DNA from: Candidatus Altimarinota bacterium | GTDB taxonomy: Bacteria > Patescibacteriota > Gracilibacteria > UBA4473 | Direction: 5' to 3' | NCBI GenBank assembly: GCA_905478675.1 | Contig: CAJQJI010000016.1 | Location: forward strand, 1 to 10,973 | DNA: 10,973 bases | Part shown: piece after piece, positions 1 to 5,754 of the stretch | How the letters are laid out: every line of letters begins with the position of its first letter | Numbering within the stretch: position 1 is the stretch's first letter | Notes under the pieces: generated by a model | The model's database searches: none | What the model saw: the letters and a program-made list of their open reading frames with translations, nothing else | What the model was told of the DNA's origin: nothing | Position numbers and translations under genes: made by a program

Positions 1-911
1 TGATTAATGCGTACGGGGAATTGATTGATCCACAAATTCAACGCGCTTTGCTTGAGAAACAAGCCGGTTTTAGAGCTGGTGGCGATGATGAAGCCATGGA
101 AGTTGATGAAGTCTTTTTGAAAGCGATGGAGCATGGCTTTCCGCCTATGGCTGGGCAAGGGATGGGGATTGATCGGATTGTGAGTTTATTGACCGGACAA
201 GATAATCTGCGAGACGTGGTGTTGTTTCCGACTTTAAAACCAGAAGGGGGTACGACAAAAAAGATTGAAACGACGAAAGCCCCTGAAGCGCCTAAAGTTG
301 AAGCCGTGACGGTTCCAGATGCAACGCAGGCTTCTCAGGCCCCGGGTATTACTCGTGATCAAGCCTGGGCGTTAGTAAAAGATAAATGTGATTGGGCGTT
401 GCAACGGCATTTAGCCCATGTAGCGGCGAGTATGGAAGCTTTAGCGATGCATTTAGGGTATGAAGATCAAAAAGATACGTGGTACATTACAGGGCTTTTA
501 CACGACATTGATTGGAACGATACAATCAACACGCCGGAATTACATTGTGCGTCACCAACACTTGATTATTTAGCCGCACAAGGCGTGAGTGAAGAAATTC
601 GTACAGCGATTCAAACACACCATGACATTTTTGAGCTTCCGGCGGATACGGATCTGAAAAAAGCGTTGTTGGCGGTGGATGAATTAAGTGGCTTTGCGGT
701 AGCGGTAGCGCTTTTGCGACCCACAAAAATGGAAGGTATGACCCCAAAATCTATTGTGAAAAAAATTAAAGATAAAGGCTTTGCCGCAGCGGTTGATCGG
801 CAACACATGAAATACTGCGAAGATTATTTTAGCAAACCTGTTTCTGAATTTTTACAAATACTTATTCCGGCTTGGGAGGCAATTGCGGCTGACTGGGAAC
901 TTAAAGCGTAA
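1..911 (+). CDS. lysS: Lysyl-tRNA synthetase (class II), C-terminal part, fused to an HD phosphohydrolase domain (5' end outside window)
   Basis: The reading frame is open to the left edge (first whole codon at 3), so the start is missing. Positions 3-236 encode the end of a LysRS catalytic core. Visible are the stretch EVDEVFLKAMEHGFPPMAGQ, class II motif 3 as GMGIDRIV (159-182) and the usual C-terminal ending RDVVLFPTLKPE. Ordinary bacterial LysS stops about there. Here the frame continues without a stop or an in-frame ATG through a linker rich in Lys, Ala, Pro and Glu (about 240-345), then into a domain of roughly 185 residues. That domain has HD-superfamily hallmarks: His at 408 (or 417), the HD pair in GLLHDIDW (501-506), HHD (618-626) and Asp in AVDELSG (678-680). 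Its ending, with VALLRPTK and FAAAVDR, resembles stand-alone HDIG-type phosphohydrolases. The synthetase charges tRNA-Lys in the cytosol; the substrate of the HD part is unknown. LysRS identity is firm; the function of the fusion is open. Confidence 0.9.
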   Translation, partial: INAYGELIDPQIQRALLEKQAGFRAGGDDEAMEVDEVFLKAMEHGFPPMAGQGMGIDRIVSLLTGQDNLRDVVLFPTLKPEGGTTKKIETTKAPEAPKVEAVTVPDATQASQAPGITRDQAWALVKDKCDWALQRHLAHVAASMEALAMHLGYEDQKDTWYITGLLHDIDWNDTINTPELHCASPTLDYLAAQGVSEEIRTAIQTHHDIFELPADTDLKKALLAVDELSGFAVAVALLRPTKMEGMTPKSIVKKIKDKGFAAAVDRQHMKYCEDYFSKPVSEFLQILIPAWEAIAADWELKA

Positions 912-927
912 ACTTAATTTTTAAAAT

Positions 928-1305
928 ATGGGATTCTTATTTCGATTGATTTTTCATATTCTGGCTACTGCGCTCGTTTTTTGGCTGCTTGAACAGTATG
1001 TTTTTCCTGGGAGTTTTGCTATAGAGGGAAATGACTATATGCGTTATGTTTGGGTGGCCTTGTTTTTTGGGCTTCTTAATACCTTTATTAAGCCTTTGCT
1101 AAAACTATTTATGTTGCCTGTGCAATTGCTGACTTTGGGATTAGCAGGCCTGGCTGTTAATGGAATCTTAATGGCTTTATTAGCTTTTGGCTTAAACGCT
1201 TTGGAATTCCAAAGCGCCAGTGTTGTCGTTGACCACTGGCTTACTTACTTTGTAGTAGGGATTGTTTTAGGGATTACAAACACGGTAATCCATTGGTTTA
1301 GTTAA
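928..1305 (+). CDS. Four-helix membrane protein, YvlD / Phage_holin_4_2 family
   Basis: This is a 125-residue integral membrane protein with four hydrophobic segments at about residues 4-26, 39-58, 60-89 and 104-124. The segment around residues 48-72 (GLLNTFIKPLLKL, then LPVQLLTLGL) matches the conserved core of the family called Phage_holin_4_2 or YvlD, usually about 110-130 residues. Despite the family name, these proteins are widespread in bacterial chromosomes without phage, and their role is not established, so a lytic function should not be assumed. It starts 16 bases after the lysS-HD stop and is probably cotranscribed with it. No Shine-Dalgarno sequence is seen before the ATG; the upstream bases are only A and T. 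No phage genes lie nearby. The family call is confident, the function is not. Confidence 0.85.
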   Translation: MGFLFRLIFHILATALVFWLLEQYVFPGSFAIEGNDYMRYVWVALFFGLLNTFIKPLLKLFMLPVQLLTLGLAGLAVNGILMALLAFGLNALEFQSASVVVDHWLTYFVVGIVLGITNTVIHWFS

Positions 1306-1308
1306 TCG

Positions 1309-1330
1309 GTCTTGCATTGTGTGGCAAGAC
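1309..1330 (+). other. Small hairpin between the YvlD-like gene and secG
   Basis: Arms GTCTTGC (1309-1315) and GCAAGAC (1324-1330) pair perfectly over 7 bp around an 8-base loop. The following bases TCTTAAAA contain only a weak T run, so this may be a poor terminator, an mRNA-processing hairpin or chance. It is the only notable structure in the 70-base gap 1306-1375. Confidence 0.4.
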
Positions 1331-1339
1331 TCTTAAAAT
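1312..1339 (+). promoter_or_regulatory. secG: Possible secG promoter (weak)
   Basis: TTGCAT (1312-1317) and TAAAAT (1334-1339) are spaced by 16 bases and could be -35 and -10 boxes. They would give a transcript starting near 1346, with about 30 bases before the secG ATG. The boxes overlap the hairpin at 1309-1330. In AT-leaning DNA such matches occur by chance, so this is a low-confidence call. Confidence 0.3.
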
Positions 1340-1375
1340 CCTGCCGTTAGAGTCCTATTTAGTTAGTTTAAAAAC

Positions 1376-1600
1376 ATGTTTCAAATATTCTTCACAATCG
1401 TATCAGTGTTATTAGTAGTGGTAATCTTACTTCAACAAAAAAGTTCAGCTCTTGGGTCTATGATGGGAGCCGATAGTGGGGATGAGATGGTGCAAACACG
1501 CCGTGGAGCGGATAAAGTATTACACTATGCGACGGTCGCTTTATCAATTGCTTTTGCCGGTGGTGGTTTAGCGGTCATGATGTGGCCTGAGTTTCTTTAA
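1376..1600 (+). CDS. secG: Preprotein translocase subunit SecG
   Basis: SecG is the small auxiliary subunit of the SecYEG channel that moves unfolded proteins across the cytoplasmic membrane. This 74-residue protein has the family layout: a first membrane helix (about residues 2-20), the conserved LLQQKSSALGSMMG loop (about 19-32), a TRRGADKVLHYAT stretch (about 42-54) and a second helix (about 54-70). Length is normal for a short SecG. No Shine-Dalgarno sequence precedes the ATG. It lies 11 bases before a membrane-anchored solute-binding protein that would need the Sec pathway for insertion, and on the same chromosome segment as a giant exported Calx-beta protein. Identification is secure. 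Confidence 0.9.
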   Translation: MFQIFFTIVSVLLVVVILLQQKSSALGSMMGADSGDEMVQTRRGADKVLHYATVALSIAFAGGGLAVMMWPEFL

Positions 1601-1611
1601 ATTCTTTTTTA

Positions 1612-3405
1612 ATGCGTCGCTGGCGATTTAATCGTAAGCCTTTGCAAGTCCGCCGAAGGTGGCTCTACGTTTTTTTACTAACAGCGATTGTGCTGTCAGT
1701 TTTAGCCGTTGTGGAATGGCGTTTGTTTTTTTTAGATAACTCTAAAATGGTCCCCGATTATGGTGGGATTTATACCGAAGCGACGCTGGGGACGGTGGTT
1801 AATTTAAATCCATTAGCGGATAATAATTCTTTTTTTGATAGAGACATTCACCAGCTTTTGTTTGCAGGCTTGTTACGTTACAACCCTATAACGAAAGAGT
1901 TTGAAGATGATTTAGCGACGTTAAACGTGGTAGACCCTGGGGAAGAATATGAACTAACGCTTAAAGAGGATGTTTATTTTTCGAATGGCGATCCGGTTGA
2001 TATATCGGATGTAATTTTTACGTATGAAACCTTGCTTAAGAATCCTAATTTTGGGAATGAAAATTTAAAGCAGGCCTTTTTGTATGTTGAGATTAGCGTG
2101 GTAGATGCTCGTACGGTTAGTTTTAAACTGCCAGAGCAAAACATGCTGTTTACCAGTCTGTTAACGTTGCCAATTTTACCGCAAGCGCCTTTTTCACAAG
2201 CGTTAGTAGAAGAGGTGTTAGATCCTGATTTTCCGTATAATAAAAAACCTTATGGGGCGGGACCGTATCGTCTTAAGAATGTAATTCCTGAAGATCGGGG
2301 GTTTTACCGTGTTTTTATGGAAGCAAATCCCTATTACCACAGTGGGAAGCCTTATATAGAACAAGCGGTTTTTTATGCTTATCGAACGCCTGAACAGCTT
2401 ATTTACAGTCATAGTTGGCCAACGGCTTTCACTCGAATTCCTTGGAATAATTTAGATGACTTTGAAGCGCAGCTATATAACGAGTATCAGCGTTTTAATT
2501 ATACGTTACCGCGTTATACTGGGGTCTTTTTTAATTTAGATCGGCCGATTGTTAAAGAAGCGGCTTTTCGTCAGGCTTTAGCAAAGGCTTTACCGATAGA
2601 AAGTTTAATGGAATCTGGTTGGACAGAACAACGATCGCCTTTTTTTCAAGAAGGGGTTCGGTCGTATCCTGAGGGGCTGGATTATACAGCGGGGCGTATT
2701 CTGTTACGTGATAATGGTTTTCCTTATGATACGACTAGAGAAGTCCGGACACTTGGAAAAGAGGGCGATCCTGTTCGTCTAAAACTAATTACGTCTACCG
2801 TGCCGCCCGTTTATTCGCGTTTTGCGCAAAAGCTTAAAAATACATGGGAAAAAGAATTATTAATTGAGATCGATTTAGAGCTCTTATCGCCATCAGAATT
2901 CCAAATAGCCTTAAAAAATCGTGATTATGATATGGTTTTATTTGGTCAAAATTTCTCGGATAATTTCGATACTTTATCGAGTTGGCATTCGTCTCAAAGT
3001 GGCGCTTTAAACTTAGCCAATTTAACGCGTGAAGATATTGATTTTTTGATTGATGAAATTCGCTTTTCTGGGGCTAAAAGTGATTACCAAGCGTTACAAG
3101 ATGAACTAGACAAACTGAATCCAGCGCTCATTTTTGCAACTCCTAATTACGCCTTACTCGTTGATAAAGATTTAAAAGGTTTTAGTGAGTCTTGGGGCAC
3201 AATTAGAAGTTTATCAAACCGTTTTTATAATAGTCACTTATGGCACTTTAAAACGAAGCTTGATTGGGATTGGCCAGAGGATAAATCTAGATTTATTGGC
3301 TTCTTGACGTGGTGGTTTAATGGGGAAGAAAACTCAGAAGTTGCCGTGATGGAGCCCGTTGAAACACCCGAAACGGACACGCTTGAAGTTTTAGAATCTA
3401 ATTAA
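1612..3405 (+). CDS. Membrane-anchored family 5 solute-binding protein (peptide/nickel ABC transporter type)
   Basis: This 597-residue protein starts with a basic segment (residues 1-16, six or more Arg/Lys) followed by one hydrophobic helix (about 17-34), then an extracytoplasmic binding-protein fold from about residue 50 to 565. The beginning of the fold (GGIYTEATLGTVVNLNPL) and the sections LTLKEDVYFSNGDPVDISDV, GAGPYRLK and the late RDYDMVLFGQN are typical of SBP_bac_5 proteins such as OppA and DppA. There is no lipobox cysteine after the hydrophobic segment and no signal-peptidase I site that I can recognise, so the helix probably remains as a membrane anchor. The last 35 residues form an acidic tail. 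No permease or ATPase gene is in the window, so its partner transporter and ligand are unknown. It sits 11 bases after secG and overlaps ruvX by one base. Confidence 0.85.
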   Translation: MRRWRFNRKPLQVRRRWLYVFLLTAIVLSVLAVVEWRLFFLDNSKMVPDYGGIYTEATLGTVVNLNPLADNNSFFDRDIHQLLFAGLLRYNPITKEFEDDLATLNVVDPGEEYELTLKEDVYFSNGDPVDISDVIFTYETLLKNPNFGNENLKQAFLYVEISVVDARTVSFKLPEQNMLFTSLLTLPILPQAPFSQALVEEVLDPDFPYNKKPYGAGPYRLKNVIPEDRGFYRVFMEANPYYHSGKPYIEQAVFYAYRTPEQLIYSHSWPTAFTRIPWNNLDDFEAQLYNEYQRFNYTLPRYTGVFFNLDRPIVKEAAFRQALAKALPIESLMESGWTEQRSPFFQEGVRSYPEGLDYTAGRILLRDNGFPYDTTREVRTLGKEGDPVRLKLITSTVPPVYSRFAQKLKNTWEKELLIEIDLELLSPSEFQIALKNRDYDMVLFGQNFSDNFDTLSSWHSSQSGALNLANLTREDIDFLIDEIRFSGAKSDYQALQDELDKLNPALIFATPNYALLVDKDLKGFSESWGTIRSLSNRFYNSHLWHFKTKLDWDWPEDKSRFIGFLTWWFNGEENSEVAVMEPVETPETDTLEVLESN

Positions 3406-3863
3406 TGTCTAAGAAAATATCAGCCAAAGCGTTGTTAGATTTAAACGCCCGTCATGAGCGTTCAAATCTTTCTAAGCAGTCTGATTTAACACCTATTTTA
3501 GCCCTTGATTATGGCGAAAAATTTTGTGGTTTTGCGGTCGCCCCAGATGGGCAAACGGTTTTACCGGCGGCGGTTGTCAGCGCTGATAAGTTAGAAAGTG
3601 CGCTTAATAGTTTAGTTGAAAGTTATAAAATTAAACAATTGGTGATTGGTTTGCCAGTGAGCTCTGATGGGACAGAAAATCATATTTGTAAGCAAATTAA
3701 GCAGTTAGGGGCAAAGCTTGAAAAGCAGCTGTCAGCGGTGAAAATCTCATTGGTAAATGAGCGTTTTTCTACTCAGGCGGTGCTAAGCCCTGATAAAGAA
3801 AGAATTGATGATTTAGCGGCTATGCAAATACTCGAGTTTTATCTTGCAAGCGTTAAAAGCTAG
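3405..3863 (+). CDS. ruvX: RuvX/YqgF family Holliday junction resolvase-like nuclease
   Basis: This 152-residue protein has the RNase H-like fold signature of YqgF: ILALDYGEKFCGFAVA with the first acidic residue D35, then VIGLPVSSDGTE (about 80-91), VNERFSTQA with E119, and a closing DDLAAMQILEFYL with D135/D136. These supply the usual three carboxylates for metal-dependent catalysis. The family is linked to pre-16S rRNA 5' end processing in E. coli and to resolution of branched DNA. About 30 residues precede the first strand, slightly longer than typical members. The basic run usually found just before the last Asp is absent. The ATG shares its A with the upstream TAA (TAATG, 3403-3407), which suggests translation by termination-reinitiation from the binding-protein gene. 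No Shine-Dalgarno sequence is present. Confidence 0.85.
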   Translation: MSKKISAKALLDLNARHERSNLSKQSDLTPILALDYGEKFCGFAVAPDGQTVLPAAVVSADKLESALNSLVESYKIKQLVIGLPVSSDGTENHICKQIKQLGAKLEKQLSAVKISLVNERFSTQAVLSPDKERIDDLAAMQILEFYLASVKS

Positions 3864-3887
3864 ACACGCAGGATACAGGGCTATAAT
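3861..3887 (+). promoter_or_regulatory. Promoter of the ECF sigma gene, leading to a leaderless mRNA
   Basis: A perfect -10 box TATAAT lies at 3882-3887, eight bases before the sigma-factor ATG at 3896. Transcription should therefore begin at or within a base or two of the ATG. The best -35 candidate, TAGACA (3861-3866), overlaps the ruvX stop and has a short 15-base spacer, so the -35 part is weak. No Shine-Dalgarno sequence would be transcribed. Confidence 0.6.
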
Positions 3888-3895
3888 GAAAGTGT

Positions 3896-4477
3896 ATGAA
3901 GCCTGAGGAATATGCACCAGCTGAGATTGAAGAAATTGTTTTGAAAGCCCAGAATGGAGATCAGGACAGTTTCGCGGTGCTTTTTGATATTTGGTTCGAT
4001 CGTGTTTATCGTTATACCGCTTATCGGGTTGATGCGGCGGAGTGTGAAGACATTGTAAGTGAAATTTTTTTAAAGCTTGTGCAATACCTGCCGCAGTATA
4101 AAACGCGCGCTGGGATTGGTTTTGGGGCCTGGCTTTTTAGAATGGCCCATAATACCATTATTGATTGGTATCGTAAAAAAAAGGCCTTGCTTGGAAGTGA
4201 TTTAGAAACCGATGAAGAAGATTTTTTTTCTAAAGTGATGGATGAACAACCGCTGCCAGACAGCCAAGTTAATAGTTTGTATGACTACGAACGGGTGTAT
4301 AAGTTTCTAAAAAAACTTAAGCCCGATCACCGTGAAGTGCTTGAACTTAAGTTTTTAGAAGGTTTTTCTAACAAAGAAATTGCCGCCATTACGGGCAAGA
4401 CAGAAGGTAATATTAGAATTACTCAACTGCGAGCCCTTAAAGAAATGCGTGAGTTTATGCGAGAAGACGAAATTTAA
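3896..4477 (+). CDS. ECF-type sigma-70 family RNA polymerase sigma factor
   Basis: This 193-residue protein carries only sigma regions 2 and 4, which is the ECF (group 4) architecture. Region 2 spans about residues 18-95: AQNGDQDSFAVLFDIWFDRV, then the acidic ECEDIVSEIFLKLV, then GAWLFRMAHNTIIDWYRKKK, which corresponds to the -10 recognition and melting part. A 35-residue acidic linker follows. Region 4 spans about 132-187, with LKPDHREVLELKFLEGFSNK and a helix-turn-helix at about 158-182 for -35 recognition. It directs core RNA polymerase to a small alternative promoter set; the target promoters are unknown. ECF genes usually have a neighbouring anti-sigma gene, but none is here: ruvX is upstream and a convergent DAHP synthase gene is downstream. 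The leaderless promoter suggests it is expressed separately from ruvX. Its stop codon overlaps the convergent stop by four bases with no terminator between them. Confidence 0.9.
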   Translation: MKPEEYAPAEIEEIVLKAQNGDQDSFAVLFDIWFDRVYRYTAYRVDAAECEDIVSEIFLKLVQYLPQYKTRAGIGFGAWLFRMAHNTIIDWYRKKKALLGSDLETDEEDFFSKVMDEQPLPDSQVNSLYDYERVYKFLKKLKPDHREVLELKFLEGFSNKEIAAITGKTEGNIRITQLRALKEMREFMREDEI

Positions 4478-5517
4478 AGGGCTTTGGCTAAGTTTTCTAG
4501 CATAATTTTAGTTTCTTCAATATCTAAACAACCATCAGTAATAGATTGTCCGTAATTTAATTCACTGGCGGTTTTTACGGCCGTGGCATCTTGCTTGCCA
4601 TTTACAATAAAGCTTTCAGCCATAAAGCCTTTAACGCATTGAGCCACATTAGCATCTGCTTTCATAGAAGCGAGAACTTCTTCTAGAACCATTGGTTGTA
4701 AGCTTGGATCTTTTTTCCCTGTTTCAGGGTTTAAAGAATTATCATGACTTAAATCCACAATAATACTTGGATTTTTTAGCGATTTGTCCGTTAATTTTTT
4801 TGTCGCCGCTTTGAGGGTCTCTGTATCGTGGTTTGGTAAACCACCACCGCCTCGTAAAATTAAGTGCGCGTAGTCATTTCCATCGGTTTTTATTTGTTGA
4901 CCATGAAAGGCAAAAACGTGTGGATGTTGGGCGGCAATAACGGAGTTTATGGCAATATTTAAATCTCCAGAAGTGGGGTTTTTTAGCCCGACTGGGTGCT
5001 CAATCATAGAGGCAAAAATACGGTGCTCTTGATCTTCAGCACTACGAGCGCCAATAGCGATCCAGCTAAGTAAATCAACAAAGTAACTGTCGTTATGGGT
5101 AAATAAAGCTTCATCGGCTAAAGCGTACCCCATTTCGACGGCTTTAATCATCATTTTTCGGCAGTATAAAGTCCCAGCTTCTAAATCTGGTGCGGCATAA
5201 GGGTCCGGTTGATTGACCGGCCCGAGCCAGCCAATCGTGGTTCGGGGTTTTTGGAGGTAGGTTCGCAGCACGATTTTTAATTTGTGGCTCACTTTGTCGG
5301 CGGTCGGTTTTAGTTGTTCGGCAAAATCAAGCACCGCGTCTTCTGGCCACGCACTACAGGGGCCAATAATCATAATTTTTCGGTCATCTTCACCACGTAA
5401 AATAGCTTGGATTTCGGCCTGGTCTTTTTTTACTTGGGCTTGGAATTCTGGAGCCAGAGGGAGTTTACTTAGTATTACCGCCGCACGGGGTAATTCTTTT
5501 TGAACTTGGAATGCCAT
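4474..5517 (-). CDS. aroF: 3-deoxy-7-phosphoheptulonate (DAHP) synthase, type I-alpha
   Basis: The enzyme condenses phosphoenolpyruvate and erythrose 4-phosphate to DAHP, the first committed step of the shikimate pathway to Phe, Tyr and Trp. The 347-residue protein follows E. coli AroF/AroG/AroH along its length: GPCSAWPEDA, RTYLQKPRTTIGWLG, LSWIAIGARSAEDQEHR, GLKNPTSGD, LRGGGG, VDLSHDNS, GFMAESF and YGQSITDGCLD. The four metal ligands expected for the family are present as C54, H258, E301 and D328. The N-terminal extension resembles the isozymes that are feedback inhibited, but which amino acid inhibits cannot be read from sequence. It is a single gene with its own promoter, leader peptide and attenuator at 5537-5695, and no other aromatic gene is in the window. 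No Shine-Dalgarno sequence precedes the ATG; the start agrees with family alignment. Its 3' end meets the ECF sigma gene tail to tail. Confidence 0.95.
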   Translation of the reverse strand: MAFQVQKELPRAAVILSKLPLAPEFQAQVKKDQAEIQAILRGEDDRKIMIIGPCSAWPEDAVLDFAEQLKPTADKVSHKLKIVLRTYLQKPRTTIGWLGPVNQPDPYAAPDLEAGTLYCRKMMIKAVEMGYALADEALFTHNDSYFVDLLSWIAIGARSAEDQEHRIFASMIEHPVGLKNPTSGDLNIAINSVIAAQHPHVFAFHGQQIKTDGNDYAHLILRGGGGLPNHDTETLKAATKKLTDKSLKNPSIIVDLSHDNSLNPETGKKDPSLQPMVLEEVLASMKADANVAQCVKGFMAESFIVNGKQDATAVKTASELNYGQSITDGCLDIEETKIMLENLAKAL

Positions 5518-5536
5518 AGGGTTTGGTTTTAATAAT

Positions 5537-5564
5537 AAAAAAACTGACTTAAGGATTAAGCCAG
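5537..5564 (-). terminator. Intrinsic terminator within the DAHP synthase leader (attenuator, 3:4 hairpin)
   Basis: Read on the minus strand, CTGGCTTAA (5564-5556) pairs with TTAAGTCAG (5552-5544) over nine positions, including one G-U, around a three-base loop TCC. Seven T follow directly (5543-5537). This is a standard intrinsic terminator pointing toward the gene, ending 19 bases before its ATG at 5517. On the plus strand no T run follows, so it is not a terminator for plus-strand genes. A terminator between promoter and start codon makes sense only if it is conditional. Confidence 0.85.
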
Positions 5565-5623
5565 CAGATGTATGAGAAATTAAATTTGATCTCTACTAAA
5601 CCTGCTCGCTTGCGCGAAACCAG
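5558..5623 (-). promoter_or_regulatory. Alternative leader RNA pairings: antiterminator (2:3) and protector hairpin (1:2)
   Basis: Antiterminator: minus-strand bases 5611-5600 (AAGCGAGCAGGT) pair with 5569-5558 (ATCTGCTGGCTT) at 11 of 12 positions, with one G-G mismatch at 5607/5562 and one G-U. This consumes seven of the nine bases in the terminator's 5' arm, so the two folds exclude each other. Protector: TCGC (5617-5614) pairs with GCGA (5609-5606) across a GCAA tetraloop of GNRA type, with a further CTG (5623-5621) to CAG (5604-5602) pairing beneath an internal loop. It ties up the first strand of the antiterminator. A ribosome finishing at the leader stop (5598-5596) would also cover that strand. 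A ribosome stalled at the aromatic codons would leave it free. Confidence 0.7.
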
Positions 5624-5655
5624 AAATAGAAGAAATCAAAAGAGAAACTTTTCAT
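5596..5655 (-). CDS. Aromatic leader peptide of the DAHP synthase attenuator
   Basis: A 19-codon frame on the minus strand runs from ATG at 5655 to TAG at 5598-5596 and encodes MKSFSFDFFYFWFRASEQV. Eight of the ten residues 4-13 are aromatic: six Phe, one Tyr and one Trp, with F-F-Y-F-W-F at 8-13. The resemblance in size and logic to E. coli PheL and TrpL is clear, but here one peptide contains all three aromatic amino acids. Its role is inferred to be regulatory: low charging of tRNA-Phe, -Tyr or -Trp stalls the ribosome between about 5634 and 5617 and switches the downstream RNA fold. The ATG lies 11 bases after the -10 box, so the transcript probably has about five untranslated bases and no Shine-Dalgarno sequence. 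The gene is too short for standard gene callers. Confidence 0.85.
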   Translation of the reverse strand: MKSFSFDFFYFWFRASEQV

Positions 5656-5666
5656 GTACGTTGGTT

Positions 5667-5695
5667 ATTCTAAGGGGGCGGAGAATGTGTGTCAA
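5667..5695 (-). promoter_or_regulatory. Promoter of the leader peptide-DAHP synthase transcript
   Basis: On the minus strand a consensus -35 TTGACA (5695-5690) is followed after exactly 17 bases by TAGAAT (5672-5667), one mismatch from the consensus -10. Transcription should begin near 5660, just before the leader-peptide ATG at 5655. It is the best promoter match in the window. Its -35 is 24 bases from the divergent prfA -35. Confidence 0.85.
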
Positions 5696-5719
5696 ATAAT
5701 GCATGGAAAGTTGGGCTTA

Positions 5720-5747
5720 TTGCCACTTAGTTAAAAATTCTTACTAT
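5720..5747 (+). promoter_or_regulatory. prfA: Promoter of prfA, leading to a leaderless mRNA
   Basis: TTGCCA (5720-5725), a 16-base spacer and TACTAT (5742-5747) form a plausible sigma-70 promoter. Seven bases separate the -10 from the ATG at 5755, so the transcript would begin at or next to the start codon. The rest of the gap 5656-5751 holds only the divergent promoter at 5667-5695. Confidence 0.6.
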
Positions 5748-5754
5748 CGGCGTG

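Noticed and set aside
928..1305. Prophage lysis holin
   Set aside because: The family name includes holin, but no endolysin, phage structural gene or integrase is nearby. The setting is housekeeping.
1309..1339. Hairpin at 1309-1330 as a firm terminator after the YvlD-like gene
   Set aside because: The stem is 7 bp, and only TCTT follows before an A run, so a real T tract is missing. It is kept only as an unassigned hairpin.
3886..3906. Short frame ATG AAA GTG TAT GAA GCC TGA overlapping the sigma-factor start
   Set aside because: It encodes only six residues, begins inside the -10 box and would not be in the transcript.
5518..5660. T-box riboswitch upstream of the DAHP synthase gene
   Set aside because: No T-box consensus (AGGGTGGNACCGCG-like) or stem I motifs are visible, and the leader is much too short. 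The aromatic-codon peptide explains the terminator better.
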